This document shows, piece after piece, positions 34,338-43,199 of a stretch of 64,000 nt of DNA (position 1 is its first letter; each line of letters starts with the position of its first letter). The notes below the pieces were generated by a model. That model saw only the letters and a program-made list of their open reading frames with translations, made no database searches and was not told where the DNA came from. Position numbers and translations under genes: made by a program. This DNA comes from Subtercola lobariae (GTDB lineage: Bacteria; Actinomycetota; Actinomycetes; Actinomycetales; Microbacteriaceae), in contig NZ_BMGP01000003.1 of the NCBI RefSeq assembly GCF_014640255.1, positions 558,001-622,000 of the forward strand, given 5' to 3'.

Positions 34338-35165
34338 TCAGAGGGTGAGCGTGCGAACCTCGCCCGTTGGCGCGGCGCCCGGGGTGAAATCGAGCGGCCA
34401 GGCCGCGGTCATAGCGAACAGCGTTGTGCCGTCTGTCGCGCACGAGAAGCAGGCTGCCCCGAAGTCGGCGACTCGGTGTACGGCTCCGCCCTCGCCGACA
34501 AGAACGCAGTGCCGGTTCGGCACATCGGCGTACCAGACGCCGTCGGGCGACCACGACATTCCGTCGGGAGCGCTCTCTGGTACTGCCGCCCACACCCGCC
34601 GCTGCCCGAGCGAGCCATCGGGCAGCACAGGGAAGGCGGTCAGCTGCCCGGCGTGCGACTCTGCCACGATCAGCGTCGTGCCGGCGGGCGTGCCGTCGGT
34701 CGTGCCATCGGGCGTCGGAACCATGCCGTTCGGAAAGGCGAGGTCGGCGGCGAGCAGCTGCGCCGTGCGATCAGGCCTGACCACGGCCACCACCCCAGCG
34801 ACCTTGGGCTCGCCCGGAAACTCGTAGCCGATGCCGTTCACATAAGCGTTGCCGGCATCATCGATGACGATTTCGTTCCACGAAAACGAGTTGAGGTCGT
34901 GCAGATCGTAGTACGGCTGAAGCTCGCCGTCGTCGAGCACCAAGAGCTTGCCGTGCGCACCGGAGACAACGAGCATCCGCCCGTCTGGCAACCAGTCGAA
35001 CGAAATGGGAAACGACGGAACGCGAACCACAACACGCGCCTGCCCGTCGGCCTCGAGCACCGAGATGGTGCCGGCGAGCCAATCGGCGAACCAGAGCGAA
35101 CCATCGTGCCAACGAGCGCTCTCGCCCATGCCGATGCCTGCGATGACAGTTTTCGCCTCAGTCAC
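34338..35165 (-). CDS. SMP-30/gluconolactonase-like beta-propeller
   Basis: 275 residues. The propeller signatures are GESARWHDGSLWFADWLAGTI (first metal-ligand Glu), NEIVIDDAGNAYVNGIG (Asn/Asp ligands), LAFPNGM and SPDGVWYADV. Members are calcium- or zinc-dependent lactonases that open sugar lactones; the substrate is not known. A 10-residue Gly/Thr stretch near residue 155 is a loop insertion. It converges with the AlaRS-like gene over a 111-bp GC-rich gap that holds only short CGGCGGCT repeats. Confidence 0.87.
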   Translation of the reverse strand: MTEAKTVIAGIGMGESARWHDGSLWFADWLAGTISVLEADGQARVVVRVPSFPISFDWLPDGRMLVVSGAHGKLLVLDDGELQPYYDLHDLNSFSWNEIVIDDAGNAYVNGIGYEFPGEPKVAGVVAVVRPDRTAQLLAADLAFPNGMVPTPDGTTDGTPAGTTLIVAESHAGQLTAFPVLPDGSLGQRRVWAAVPESAPDGMSWSPDGVWYADVPNRHCVLVGEGGAVHRVADFGAACFSCATDGTTLFAMTAAWPLDFTPGAAPTGEVRTLTL

Positions 35166-35226
35166 GTTTGCCCTCCCGGTCGGCTCTCAGTGCCGACACC
35201 ATTCTGCACTCGCCGCAGCGTGCGCC

Positions 35227-35844
35227 CTAGCGATCTAGCGCCGAAACCCGGGCGATGATGGATGCGTGCGACCGCTGACCGGTGGTCTTGCGCACGTACG
35301 ATTCGACCACCTCGAAGCCGGCCTGAGTCAGCTCAGCGCTCAGGTCGTCGACCGAGCATCGATATGCCGACGTCACCTTATGGGCGAATTGCTCGACCAC
35401 GGGGCCTTCGAAAAACCCGATCAGTACGGTGCCGCCGGGCTTGAGCGCGCGGCCGAACTCCCGCAGCGCGACCCCTACCGTTTCGGGTTCGCGGTGAATG
35501 AGCGAGAACCAGGCGAGAACGCCGCCTACCGACCCGGCGGCCGCATCGAGAGCATCGAGGTTGCCGAGCGTGTAGCTCACCTCGGGGTGCGTGCTTCTGG
35601 CATGCGCAATGAACTCGGGCACGGCATCCACTCCCCTGGCCGTGAGCCCCTCCTCTACAAAGAAGTTCGTCCACTGACCAGGCCCACAGCCCGCATCGAT
35701 AATCTCGCCGTCGACGGTCTGCGCCCACGTCGACACGATCTGAAGGTCAGATGGATGCACGGCGCTCATCGACCCCACGAGGTCGATGTATTCGGCCGCC
35801 CGACCCGAGTAGGCGCGGCTGACCTCACTGATTTCGTTCACCAC
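35227..35844 (-). CDS. class I SAM-dependent methyltransferase
   Basis: 205 residues. Motif I is IIDAGCGPGQWT (about 48-59), the acidic end of beta 2 is GVDAVPEF, motif II is VGGVLAWFSL and post-motif ALKPGGTVLIGF. This is the Methyltransf_11/25 group acting on small molecules; the acceptor is unknown. It starts 61 bp before the stop of the lactonase gene on the same strand. Confidence 0.9.
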   Translation of the reverse strand: MVNEISEVSRAYSGRAAEYIDLVGSMSAVHPSDLQIVSTWAQTVDGEIIDAGCGPGQWTNFFVEEGLTARGVDAVPEFIAHARSTHPEVSYTLGNLDALDAAAGSVGGVLAWFSLIHREPETVGVALREFGRALKPGGTVLIGFFEGPVVEQFAHKVTSAYRCSVDDLSAELTQAGFEVVESYVRKTTGQRSHASIIARVSALDR

Positions 35845-35866
35845 GCGACCGAGTCTAGAGAAATCG

Positions 35867-36001
35867 CTAGTGGGCGACGCGCGACTCGCGACGGGTGAGC
35901 ACAGCTAGAAGACTTATCGCCGAAACGATCGCCCAGACGCCCTCGAGCAGCAGAAAACCCCATTGCTGACCGAGAACCGCGTCAATCGCCAGCACCAACT
36001 G
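35867..36001 (-). pseudogene. fragment of a small CBU_0592-like membrane protein
   Basis: The last 44 codons read LVLAIDAVLGQQWGFLLLEG and then VWAIVSAISLLAVLTRRE, which is the second half of a CBU_0592-type membrane protein (about 85 residues, helix then QWGFxxLEGVWAxxS). Upstream the same frame becomes Arg/His/Cys-rich sequence with no helix. The N-terminal half is missing, so this is probably a remnant. Confidence 0.45.
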
Positions 36002-36113
36002 GCCCCATGACGTGCAATCGCGTGTGTGCACTCCCTGTGCACGCCTCGCCTCTGCACGTTCGTGCGATCGTGCCTTTCGGTAGTGGATGATCGGGGCACC
36101 CAAAATATGATGA

Positions 36114-36141
36114 GACGGTCATTGAAGTAAGGAAGACCGTC
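36114..36141. promoter_or_regulatory. inverted repeat GACGGTC-N14-GACCGTC at the start of the reductase gene
   Basis: GACGGTC (36114-36120) and GACCGTC (36135-36141) are exact reverse complements and the second ends right at the ATG. The AAGGAAG ribosome binding site lies between them. A bound repressor, or an mRNA hairpin, would hide the translation start. No regulator gene is adjacent. Confidence 0.45.
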
Positions 36142-37119
36142 ATGCGCGCCATCATTCACTCCCAGTTCGGAGAAGCCTCCGATGTACTCTCGGTCGAAGA
36201 AGTACCCCTTCCCGAACCGGGTGCTGGTGAGGTTCGGGTGCGCACGATTCTTTCGCCCATTCACAACCACGACCTGTGGACCATTCGCGGCACCTACGGC
36301 TTCAAACCCGAACTTCCGGCCCGCGCCGGCACCGAAGCGGTGGGCATCATCGACGCACTTGGCGAGGGGGTGACGCGCCTCAGCGTGGGGCAGCGCGTCG
36401 CTTCTGGCTCGACCTTCGGAGTCTGGGCCGAGTTTTTCATCGCCAAAGCCGGCGCACTGATTCCGGTCGACGACAGCATCACCGACGAGGCAGCAGCCCA
36501 GCTCGTTGCGATGCCCTTCAGCGCCATCAGCCTGCTCGAAAGCCTCGGCCTCGCCGAAGGCGACTGGCTGGTTCAGAACGCGGCGAACGGTGCCGTCGGC
36601 AGACTCGTGGCCCAGCTTGCCGCGCCGCGCAAGATCAACATTCTGGGCCTCGTGCGCCGCGCTGCAGGGGTTGACGAACTCGCTGCGCAAGGCATCGTCA
36701 ACGTCGTATCGACTGACGCTGAGAACTGGGTCGAACGGGTTCGCGAGCTGACTGGAGGTGCGCCTCTTCGGGTGGGCATCGATTCGGTGGGCGGCTCAGC
36801 AAGCGGCGATGTGCTCTCGCTGCTCGCCGAACAGGGCTCGCTCGTCGTGTTCGGGGCCATGGCCTCACCGGTCATGAAGATCAGCTCCGGCGACATCATC
36901 TTCAAGAATCTCACCGTGAAGGGATTCTGGGGCAGCACCGTCGGCGCCACCATGCCAAGCGACACGCGTCGTGCGCTGTTTGCCGAACTCGTTCAACGCA
37001 TCCACGATGGCGATCTCACCCTGCCCGTTGAAGCAACGTACTCGTTCGACGACGCACGCGTGGCGAGCGACGCGAATTTTGTTTCGGGCCGCGACGGCAA
37101 GATTCTGCTTCGCCCGTAG
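36142..37119 (+). CDS. MDR-superfamily reductase, 2-enoyl thioester/quinone reductase type
   Basis: 325 residues. N-terminal GroES-like fold (MRAIIHSQFGEASDVLSVEE), HDLWTIRGTYG and PARAGTEAVGIIDALGEGV, then the nucleotide-binding motif NAANGAVGRLVAQLA. The asparagine-rich motif and FKNLTVKGFWGS are like those of mitochondrial enoyl reductase (MECR/ETR1) relatives. No zinc cysteines. It probably reduces an activated double bond with NADPH. An AAGGAAG site precedes the ATG. A LysR gene converges from the other side. Confidence 0.87.
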   Translation: MRAIIHSQFGEASDVLSVEEVPLPEPGAGEVRVRTILSPIHNHDLWTIRGTYGFKPELPARAGTEAVGIIDALGEGVTRLSVGQRVASGSTFGVWAEFFIAKAGALIPVDDSITDEAAAQLVAMPFSAISLLESLGLAEGDWLVQNAANGAVGRLVAQLAAPRKINILGLVRRAAGVDELAAQGIVNVVSTDAENWVERVRELTGGAPLRVGIDSVGGSASGDVLSLLAEQGSLVVFGAMASPVMKISSGDIIFKNLTVKGFWGSTVGATMPSDTRRALFAELVQRIHDGDLTLPVEATYSFDDARVASDANFVSGRDGKILLRP

Positions 37120-37157
37120 CCGCCCCGTTCGTCGCCCGCACGCAAGCCGCGCGGTAA

Positions 37158-38063
37158 CTACGCCTCGGCGAGCACGTCACGAGCCGCGTTGATGAAGGCG
37201 GTGACCCGTGGGCTGTGCACCGATCTCAAGGAGATGAGCGCGGTGCGGGTCAGCGGCAGATCACGAATGGCGACGGCTTTCACGCCGGGGTGGGGATGAT
37301 ACTCGAGCCAGCTGGCCACTGTGGGATGCACCTGTTCTCCGAGTGCCACGCGCAGCATGAGCTGCTCGATGCTGACGTTGTCGATGCGGTTGAGCATCCG
37401 CCCGGTAGCGGTGATCGGTGGAATGAACTCGTCCATCATCTCCGTCGGAAAAAACGGGTTGCGCGACACCGGCCGCTCGCCAACGTCGTCGTAGTCGACC
37501 CAGTCGCGCGCTGCCAACGGGTCATCGGCAGCGACGAGCAGAACCCGGGACTCGGTCGAGAGAATCGGCCCAATCTCGAGATCGTCGTCATCGAGCGGAA
37601 GTCGAAACGCAACGACATCGAGGCTGCCTTGTCGCAGGTGCTGCAGAGGACTCTCGAGCATGTCTGAGGCAACGATTCGAACCTCGCAGAGAGGGTTGGC
37701 CTCGCGAAACCGGCGTACGATCTCGACCAGGCGCGGGCCCCCACTGGCGGGATTGGGCAGCCCGAGCCGAAGCACTCCCGTCACACGATTGGCCGTTCGT
37801 TCATACACCGACATGACAGCGTCGCGCAGACTTTCGTACGCCGGCCCAACCTGCTTTCGAAATTCAGCACCCACAGGCGTGAGTTCGACGCGGCGACTGG
37901 TGCGCTCGAAGAGCCTGCTGCCGAGACGCGCTTCGAGTGAGCGGATGCTCTGGCTGACCCGACTCTGCGAGAGATAAAGCCGCGACGCAGTACGCCCGAA
38001 GTGCAACTCTTCGGCGAGCACGAGAAACACTCGCAGGTCGCGTAGTTCTAATTCATCCCACAT
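37158..38063 (-). CDS. LysR-family transcriptional regulator
   Basis: 301 residues. The HTH is at about 3-60: LELRDLRVFLVLAEELHFGR then LYLSQSRVSQSIRSLEARLGSRLFERTSR. The rest is the periplasmic-binding-like effector domain. The ATG at 38063 is chosen over an adjacent TTG. It diverges from the NmrA-like reductase gene by 100 bp, which is its most likely target, as LysR proteins usually act on the divergent neighbour. Confidence 0.92.
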   Translation of the reverse strand: MWDELELRDLRVFLVLAEELHFGRTASRLYLSQSRVSQSIRSLEARLGSRLFERTSRRVELTPVGAEFRKQVGPAYESLRDAVMSVYERTANRVTGVLRLGLPNPASGGPRLVEIVRRFREANPLCEVRIVASDMLESPLQHLRQGSLDVVAFRLPLDDDDLEIGPILSTESRVLLVAADDPLAARDWVDYDDVGERPVSRNPFFPTEMMDEFIPPITATGRMLNRIDNVSIEQLMLRVALGEQVHPTVASWLEYHPHPGVKAVAIRDLPLTRTALISLRSVHSPRVTAFINAARDVLAEA

Positions 38064-38163
38064 CAATTACTGAGACTAATCGTTGCGCTCGGCAATCGCC
38101 CCTTGATCAGCTCTATTGCATCGAAAAGGATGGAAAGAGTCGAAACATTCGAAAAGGTAAATC

Positions 38164-39012
38164 ATGATTCTCGTCACCACTGCCGGCAAGGTCGGCACCC
38201 AAACAGCTCTCACGCTCGCCCGCTCTGGGCATGACGTACGCGTTCTCGTTCGCGACCCACAACGACACGAGATTCTCAAGGATGCCGGGGCCGAGCTCGT
38301 AGAAGGCGATTTGGCCGACACGGTGTCGGTTGCCGCCGCAGTCGACGGCGTCGACACGGTGGTGCTCGTGAGCCTGGCCATTCCCGACCAGGAGCTTCGG
38401 GTCATCGAATGCGCGGCGGCGACCAGCGTCGGTTTCATCGTCAAGGCCACGAGCAAGGCGTCAGCCGATTCGCCGATCGCGCGTCGCCGCGGCCAGAGCG
38501 AGATCGAGGCCGGACTGATTGCCTCGGGCATCCCGCATGCCCTGCTTCGTTCGAACGCGTACATGCAGAACTTTCTGGCGCTCGCGCCCGCCATCGCGAC
38601 CGGTCATCTCGCCTCATCGGCAGGTGCTGGCCGAGTCGGATTCATCGATGCTCGTGACGTAGGCGACGTCGCGGCCGCGATTGCGACAGCGCCGGAGTCG
38701 CATCTCGCGAAAACGTACTGGCTCACCGGCCCTGAACTTCTCACCTACGGTGATGTGGCCGCGATTTTCGCCGACGCGCTCGATCATCCGGTGACCTTTG
38801 CCACCAGAACCCGTGCCGAAGACGAGGCGGCGATGATCGAGGCGGGAGTTCCCCCCACGATCGCCACTCAAAATGCGCAGGCGTTCAGCCTCATCGCTGA
38901 CGGAGACGCTGAGTGGCTCTCCTCCGACGCGGCGAACCTTCTCGGGCGCCCGGCGCTCTCTTTCCGCGCCTTCGCAGCCGACTACCGACCCGCGTTCGCG
39001 GTTGCTCACTGA
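38164..39012 (+). CDS. NmrA-like atypical SDR (NAD(P)-binding)
   Basis: 282 residues. MILVTTAGKVGTQTALTLAR is the Rossmann start with the NmrA variant TxAGKVG in place of GATGxxG, and GDLADTVSVAAAVDGVDTVV follows. LRSNAYMQNF and GFIDARDVGDVAAAIA are typical for this group (e.g. QOR2-like quinone reductases and redox sensors). The canonical YxxxK pair is absent. Expression is probably set by the divergent LysR protein. Confidence 0.88.
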   Translation: MILVTTAGKVGTQTALTLARSGHDVRVLVRDPQRHEILKDAGAELVEGDLADTVSVAAAVDGVDTVVLVSLAIPDQELRVIECAAATSVGFIVKATSKASADSPIARRRGQSEIEAGLIASGIPHALLRSNAYMQNFLALAPAIATGHLASSAGAGRVGFIDARDVGDVAAAIATAPESHLAKTYWLTGPELLTYGDVAAIFADALDHPVTFATRTRAEDEAAMIEAGVPPTIATQNAQAFSLIADGDAEWLSSDAANLLGRPALSFRAFAADYRPAFAVAH

Positions 39013-39040
39013 ACTTCGTAACCCGTTCGAGAAGCCCGTG

Positions 39041-39661
39041 TCAGCTGGTTTTCGTGAGTGCGTTCAGCGCGATTTGTGCGAGTGATTTGGTGTTGGTGAG
39101 GTGGTGCCCAGCACCGGTGTCGATGTGATTGCCGATTCCGAGCACGCAGCCGCCCTTCATTCCGAAGATCGACGCGAGAACCAGCACTGTCGACGATTCC
39201 GCGTCGATGTTCAACGCCGAGGTGCTGCCACAACCTGAGTTTCGCGATCTGATCGTGGTTGATCACCCCGGCCGCGGTCGGCATTCCGCTTCCCGCATAG
39301 AAACTGGCGACCGATACGACCACGCCTTCGTGAACTCGCGCACCGACGCCAAGCGATTGCGCCGCGTGCACCAAGCGGCCGACCAGTTCGCGGTCACTTG
39401 ATGCCGGGTACTCCGGCGGTACATAATCCAGCAGCATCCGTTCGGCGCGGACTGCAGATGTGACCGCGACGATATCGCCGACAAAAACCTTGGGGCTGAG
39501 GCCGCCTGAGTTGCCGGCACGGATGATCGAAGACACCCCAAGGCGCGCGAGCTCCTCGATCGCGACCGAATCGAAACCGGGCCGCTGCCGTGATAGACAA
39601 TAGCGACGCGGGTTCCGGCATAGCTCCGATAATCACCTGGTACTCGAAACGTTATGTTCAT
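39041..39661 (-). pseudogene. frameshifted, N-terminally truncated uridine phosphorylase
   Basis: Three pieces in different frames line up with uridine phosphorylase: (a) DYRSYAGTRVAIVYHGSG, shifting within GPVSI to (b) SVAIEELARLGVSSIIRAG and RAERMLLDYVPPEYP through GMPTAAGVINHDQIA, then shifting after LWQHLGV to (c) NIDAESSTVLVLASIFGM, GIGNHIDTGAGHHLTNTKS and LAQIALNALTKTS-stop. About 50 N-terminal residues, including the phosphate-binding start, are missing. The enzyme would split uridine to uracil and ribose-1-phosphate; here it cannot be made. Confidence 0.85.
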
Positions 39662-39787
39662 TGGATGACTCCGACTGATCGTTTCCAACCGGAGGAGACG
39701 AGAAGACTTCGCCCCGGCGCTTGTTCGCTCAGGGGCACCGGCGCGCCGCCAACGTCTGCGCGGCGTCTGCGGCTTGTGTCTACCTAC

Positions 39788-40285
39788 TCAGCACTGGGGT
39801 AGCTCGAATTCGATCCACGCGTCGGGGGGAACGTCAGGCTTGCCTGGTACAGGGCGGTGTTCCAGCGTCCAAGCAGTGCCGACGAGGGCTCGTGCGACGT
39901 TTGGCCAGAACTGTGCCGCGGCAGCATTCGCGTCCTGAAATGCGATCGCCCATCTACCCGGATGGCTGCGAAGGATTTGGTGCGCGGCATCGCGACCGAC
40001 TCCTGCACGCCGCGCTGCGCGCGTGACAAAGAACTCGCCGAGAGCACGCGAGTCTTCGGTGACGCCGCGAACCAGAGCGAAGCCAGCCACATGAGCGTCG
40101 TTGAAGATCAGATGGGCGCTGCGGTTGGAGTCTCCGAGGTACGACTCGAGGCGATCGGTCTTGAAGCAGCCATCTGTGCCCGGATATGTGCCGCGGAACT
40201 CAGAAAGATCGTGCTGACAGAGCTGCCACAATCGCCGTAGCGCTGCCACGGAGGATTCGTCGACAGCGAGCAGAGAAACAGACAT
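39788..40285 (-). CDS. GNAT-family N-acetyltransferase
   Basis: 165 residues. The acetyl-CoA pyrophosphate loop is RRAGVGRDAAHQIL (R/QxxGxG/A) near residue 92, preceded by GEFFVTRAA (beta 4) and followed by WAIAFQDANAAAAQFWPNV (motif B, with the usual N-xxA-xxFW). The acceptor substrate is unknown. A possible immunity-like or tRNA-acting role cannot be judged. Confidence 0.87.
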   Translation of the reverse strand: MSVSLLAVDESSVAALRRLWQLCQHDLSEFRGTYPGTDGCFKTDRLESYLGDSNRSAHLIFNDAHVAGFALVRGVTEDSRALGEFFVTRAARRAGVGRDAAHQILRSHPGRWAIAFQDANAAAAQFWPNVARALVGTAWTLEHRPVPGKPDVPPDAWIEFELPQC

Positions 40286-40305
40286 ATGGATGGTCGGCGC
40301 GCTCT

Positions 40306-40965
40306 CTAGTCTGCGTTGCCCAGATGCACCATCGCGTCATAGAGCTGCTCGTCTGTCATGGGCGGTTCAGGGAGCGGATGCGCGCGTTCGGCGCGGTAGG
40401 CGTCGAGCATGAGGTAGAGGTGGCGTCGCCACTCGTTGGGAGCCGTGGTGCCCGTGGCGTCGATCATGCGGCCGTTCGACCAGATGAGGTTGACGATATC
40501 GGCCAATCTAATGTCTGAGCGCGCCTGCCCCGCTTTTTGTGCTCGGGTGAGCACGCTCGCGATGTGCAGACACATCTGGTCGTGAATCCGCTCAGTCTCA
40601 GCATTGCCGGGGAAGCGACGGGAAAGGAAGTCGTTGAAACCCCGGTCTCCTGCCTGCACCCTGAACAGGTTCTCCAGGTAGGAGACGAACCCCTCCCAGG
40701 GATCAGCGATCTCGATGGATAGTTTCGCTCCTTCGAGAAACTCCTGGAGTCGAGGCTCGAAAGCTGCCAGGAGCAGATCCATTCGGGTGGGAAAGTGACG
40801 GTACAGCGTGCCGATTGCCACGCCCGCATCGCGTGCTATTGCTTCGAGCGAAGCGTTTACGCCTCGAACGGCGAACTCCTGCTGCGCCGCAGCGACAAGT
40901 CGATCGTGGCGCTCAATAGCGTCGCGCCGCCGCGGCATTCGAGTCTGCTCGACCTGACCGATCAT
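40306..40965 (-). CDS. TetR-family repressor
   Basis: 219 residues. HTH at about 14-62: RHDRLVAAAQQEFAVRGVNA, LEAIARDAGVAIGTLYRHFP. The ligand domain contains RADIVNLIW-like SDIRLADIVNLIWSNGRMID, common in SbtR-type TetR proteins that control oxidoreductase operons. It diverges from the F420-type reductase/SDR pair with a partly palindromic gap. Confidence 0.92.
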   Translation of the reverse strand: MIGQVEQTRMPRRRDAIERHDRLVAAAQQEFAVRGVNASLEAIARDAGVAIGTLYRHFPTRMDLLLAAFEPRLQEFLEGAKLSIEIADPWEGFVSYLENLFRVQAGDRGFNDFLSRRFPGNAETERIHDQMCLHIASVLTRAQKAGQARSDIRLADIVNLIWSNGRMIDATGTTAPNEWRRHLYLMLDAYRAERAHPLPEPPMTDEQLYDAMVHLGNAD

Positions 40966-40998
40966 GAAACCACTTTACTCCGATCGGGAATAAGGGGA

Positions 40999-41036
40999 GG
41001 TACCCCTCAGGTTTACATCATCACCGGAGGGGTGCC
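40999..41036. promoter_or_regulatory. inverted repeat in the TetR/oxidoreductase divergon
   Basis: GGTACCCCTC (40999-41008) and GAGGGGTGCC (41027-41036) match as an inverted repeat at 9 of 10 positions with centres 28 bp apart. It is the best operator candidate in the 128-bp gap between the divergent genes. Confidence 0.5.
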
Positions 41037-41093
41037 TCACATTAGGGCATCCCCCCACTCAATTGATCGATACGTCACGAAGGAATACGGGTT

Positions 41094-41705
41094 ATGACCA
41101 CCATCAGCATCATCGGCTCCGGCAACATGGCCACGGCCATCGGCGCCCGCGCCGCAGCACACGGCCACACCGTCGAAATATTGGGCCGCGACTCTGTCCA
41201 AGCTCGGGCAGCCGCTGACGACATCGGCCACGGAGCCACGGTCGCCGAGTATGGAACGAAACCTACAGGCGACATTGTCTTTCTCGCCGTTCTGTACGCC
41301 AGCGCCGTCGACATCGTCACGCACTACGGCGACAAACTGGCAGGCAAGATCATCATCGAGATCACCAACCCCTTCAACGCAGACGCAAGTGGAGTGGTCA
41401 CGACCCCGGGCAATTCGATAACCCAGCAGATCGCTGCGGTCGCGCCCGCCGACACGCAGGTTGTGAAGGCGTTCAATACGATTTTCCGTGACGTGCTGGC
41501 ATCCGACCGGAAATTAGACGTGTTTTTTGCCGGCGGCAATGCCAAGGCGAGGGTGCGCGTCTCGGCACTCTTGGAGAGCATGGGCCTGCGGCCCCTCGAT
41601 GCAGGCGGGCTAGAGACAACCCACGCGCTCGAATGGGCGGGCATCCTGCTCATGGGCTTAGCTCGAAACGGTGGCGGCTTCGGCATCACGTTGGGAGCCG
41701 AGTGA
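41094..41705 (+). CDS. NADP oxidoreductase, coenzyme F420-dependent type (Fno/NpdG fold)
   Basis: 203 residues. Rossmann motif IIGSGNMATAIGARAAAHGH at the N-terminus, binding NADP; IIEITNPFNAD and VVKAFNTIF are hallmarks of the F420H2:NADP reductase-like family. Many actinobacterial members are single-domain and may use other cofactors. The SDR gene starts 2 bp after its stop, so the two are an operon controlled from the TetR side. Confidence 0.85.
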   Translation: MTTISIIGSGNMATAIGARAAAHGHTVEILGRDSVQARAAADDIGHGATVAEYGTKPTGDIVFLAVLYASAVDIVTHYGDKLAGKIIIEITNPFNADASGVVTTPGNSITQQIAAVAPADTQVVKAFNTIFRDVLASDRKLDVFFAGGNAKARVRVSALLESMGLRPLDAGGLETTHALEWAGILLMGLARNGGGFGITLGAE

Positions 41706-41707
41706 CC

Positions 41708-42442
41708 ATGGGAAAGCTCGATGGCAAAGTTGCAGTGATCACCGGTGCGACGAGTGGCATGGCTCTGGCCGGCGCCAAATTGTTCGTTGAAGAAGGGGCG
41801 CATGTCTTCATTTCGGGCCGGCGGCAAGACGCACTCGACAAGGCGGTGAAACTGATTCACCGAAACGTGACCGGGGTGCAGGCCGATTCGGCGAACCTCG
41901 ACGACCTCGACCGACTATTCGAGACGGTGAAACAGGAGAAGGGTTCGATCGACGTTCTGTGGGCCAGCGCCGGAATTGGCGAACAGGGCAAGCTCGGTGA
42001 AATCACCGAGCAGCACTTCGATGCCGCCTTCTCGGTCAATGCACGTGGCACCCTCTTCACGGTTCAAAAGGCGTTGCCGCTGTTCAACGACGGAGGCTCG
42101 ATCTTCATGACCGGGTCTAATGCGTCACTTCGAGGTTACCCAGACTGGAGCGTGTACGCGGCGAGCAAAGCCGTGCAGCTCGCCTATGCGCGAGTGTGGG
42201 TGTCTGAGCTGAGAGACCGGAAGATTCGGGTGAACGTGCTGACCCCAGGGCAAGTGAATTCGCCGGTTCTGGAGCAGGTGATGGATGCGGAGATGAAGGC
42301 AATGTTCGAGTCGGTGATTCCGCGGCGCGAAATGGGCCAACCAGACGAAATCGCGTCGGTCGCGTTGTTTCTCGCGTCGGATGACTCGAGCTACGTCAAC
42401 GGCTTGGAGTTGGTCACCGACGGCGGCAGCACAGTGATCTGA
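41708..42442 (+). CDS. classical SDR oxidoreductase
   Basis: 244 residues. Nucleotide motif TGATSGMALA replaces the usual TGxxxGIG (the third glycine is Ala), while SNAS and the catalytic pair in YAASK are kept. The C-terminal LFLASDDSSYVNGLELVTDG is standard. It is coupled to the reductase gene upstream with a 2-bp gap. The Gly-to-Ala change may affect cofactor choice, but the enzyme otherwise looks active. A hairpin follows. Confidence 0.9.
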   Translation: MGKLDGKVAVITGATSGMALAGAKLFVEEGAHVFISGRRQDALDKAVKLIHRNVTGVQADSANLDDLDRLFETVKQEKGSIDVLWASAGIGEQGKLGEITEQHFDAAFSVNARGTLFTVQKALPLFNDGGSIFMTGSNASLRGYPDWSVYAASKAVQLAYARVWVSELRDRKIRVNVLTPGQVNSPVLEQVMDAEMKAMFESVIPRREMGQPDEIASVALFLASDDSSYVNGLELVTDGGSTVI

Positions 42443-42448
42443 ACCGTC

Positions 42449-42474
42449 ATGCGGGTGGCCAAGCCCACCCGCAT
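42449..42474. terminator. hairpin between the SDR and EEP genes
   Basis: ATGCGGGTGG (42449-42458) pairs perfectly with CCACCCGCAT (42465-42474) around a 6-nt loop, in the 79-bp gap between convergent genes. It can serve both strands; there is no T run. Confidence 0.65.
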
Positions 42475-42521
42475 CTCGGGGCCGGCCTTCGCTATCGGCT
42501 GACTTTCGACCGAGTGTCGGC

Positions 42522-43199
42522 TCAGCGGGTGTACTCGAAGGTGAAAAGCACCGGGCGGTGGTCTGATGCTCCTCGGGGCAGCACGTCGGCGCCGCTGACA
42601 TCGAGCCCAGAGGCGGTGGCGAGGTCGAACTTGCCTCGTACGAGGCTTCGATTCTTGTTGTACGTGCTGGTCGATGTGCGGGCGACGGTGAAGCCGCGAC
42701 GTTTGAGGTGGCGTCGGAGCATGCTCAGCAGGATGGGGTGGTTGTAGTCACCGGCCATTACCGCGGGCAGGCTCGGTCCCAGCTTTCGGAGAGCTTCGTG
42801 GGCGTCGTCGACCTGAAGGCGTCGGAACGCATTGGAGTCGGTGAACGGCGTGCCGTGGAACGAGCCCAGAACCAAGCGTCGACCCGTCTGTCTGTCGTGC
42901 ACTCGCGCTGTGACCAGTCGGTGTTCGGTTCCGCCGACGAGTCGGTCATGGCGCGAGATAGACAGTTTGATCTTCGCTGCCGCTTCGACAGTGAAGCGGT
43001 CGGAGCGTGCGTAAAGCGCTACAGCAAGACGGTTACCCGTCGTTCCGGATGCCAGTGTCAGGTTGCCGAGCCGGGTCGGCAGGCTCGACGAGTGGGCTTC
43101 CTGAAGACAGAGAACGTCGGGAGAGTGAGTCGTGACGAGCGACTCTAGTTCGCGTTGAGCGCGCCCTTGCCACAGGTTATAGCTGAGCACTTTCAGCAC
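42522..43199 (-). CDS. endonuclease/exonuclease/phosphatase (EEP) family protein
   Basis: 225 residues. The family's catalytic motifs are LSYNLWQG (Asn), LCLQEAH (metal Glu), LGSFHGTPF, MAGDYNHP (Asp/Asn) and ASDHRPVLF (Asp-His pair). No signal peptide. Members include Mg-dependent DNases and phospholipid or inositol phosphatases, and the substrate cannot be read. Its start overlaps the stop of the beta-propeller gene by 7 bp, so the two are coupled. Confidence 0.87.
   Translation of the reverse strand: MLKVLSYNLWQGRAQRELESLVTTHSPDVLCLQEAHSSSLPTRLGNLTLASGTTGNRLAVALYARSDRFTVEAAAKIKLSISRHDRLVGGTEHRLVTARVHDRQTGRRLVLGSFHGTPFTDSNAFRRLQVDDAHEALRKLGPSLPAVMAGDYNHPILLSMLRRHLKRRGFTVARTSTSTYNKNRSLVRGKFDLATASGLDVSGADVLPRGASDHRPVLFTFEYTR

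Noticed and set aside
36142-42442. Natural-product gene cluster formed by the oxidoreductases
   Set aside because: No core synthase (PKS, NRPS, terpene or RiPP) is present and the genes are separate regulator/target divergons.
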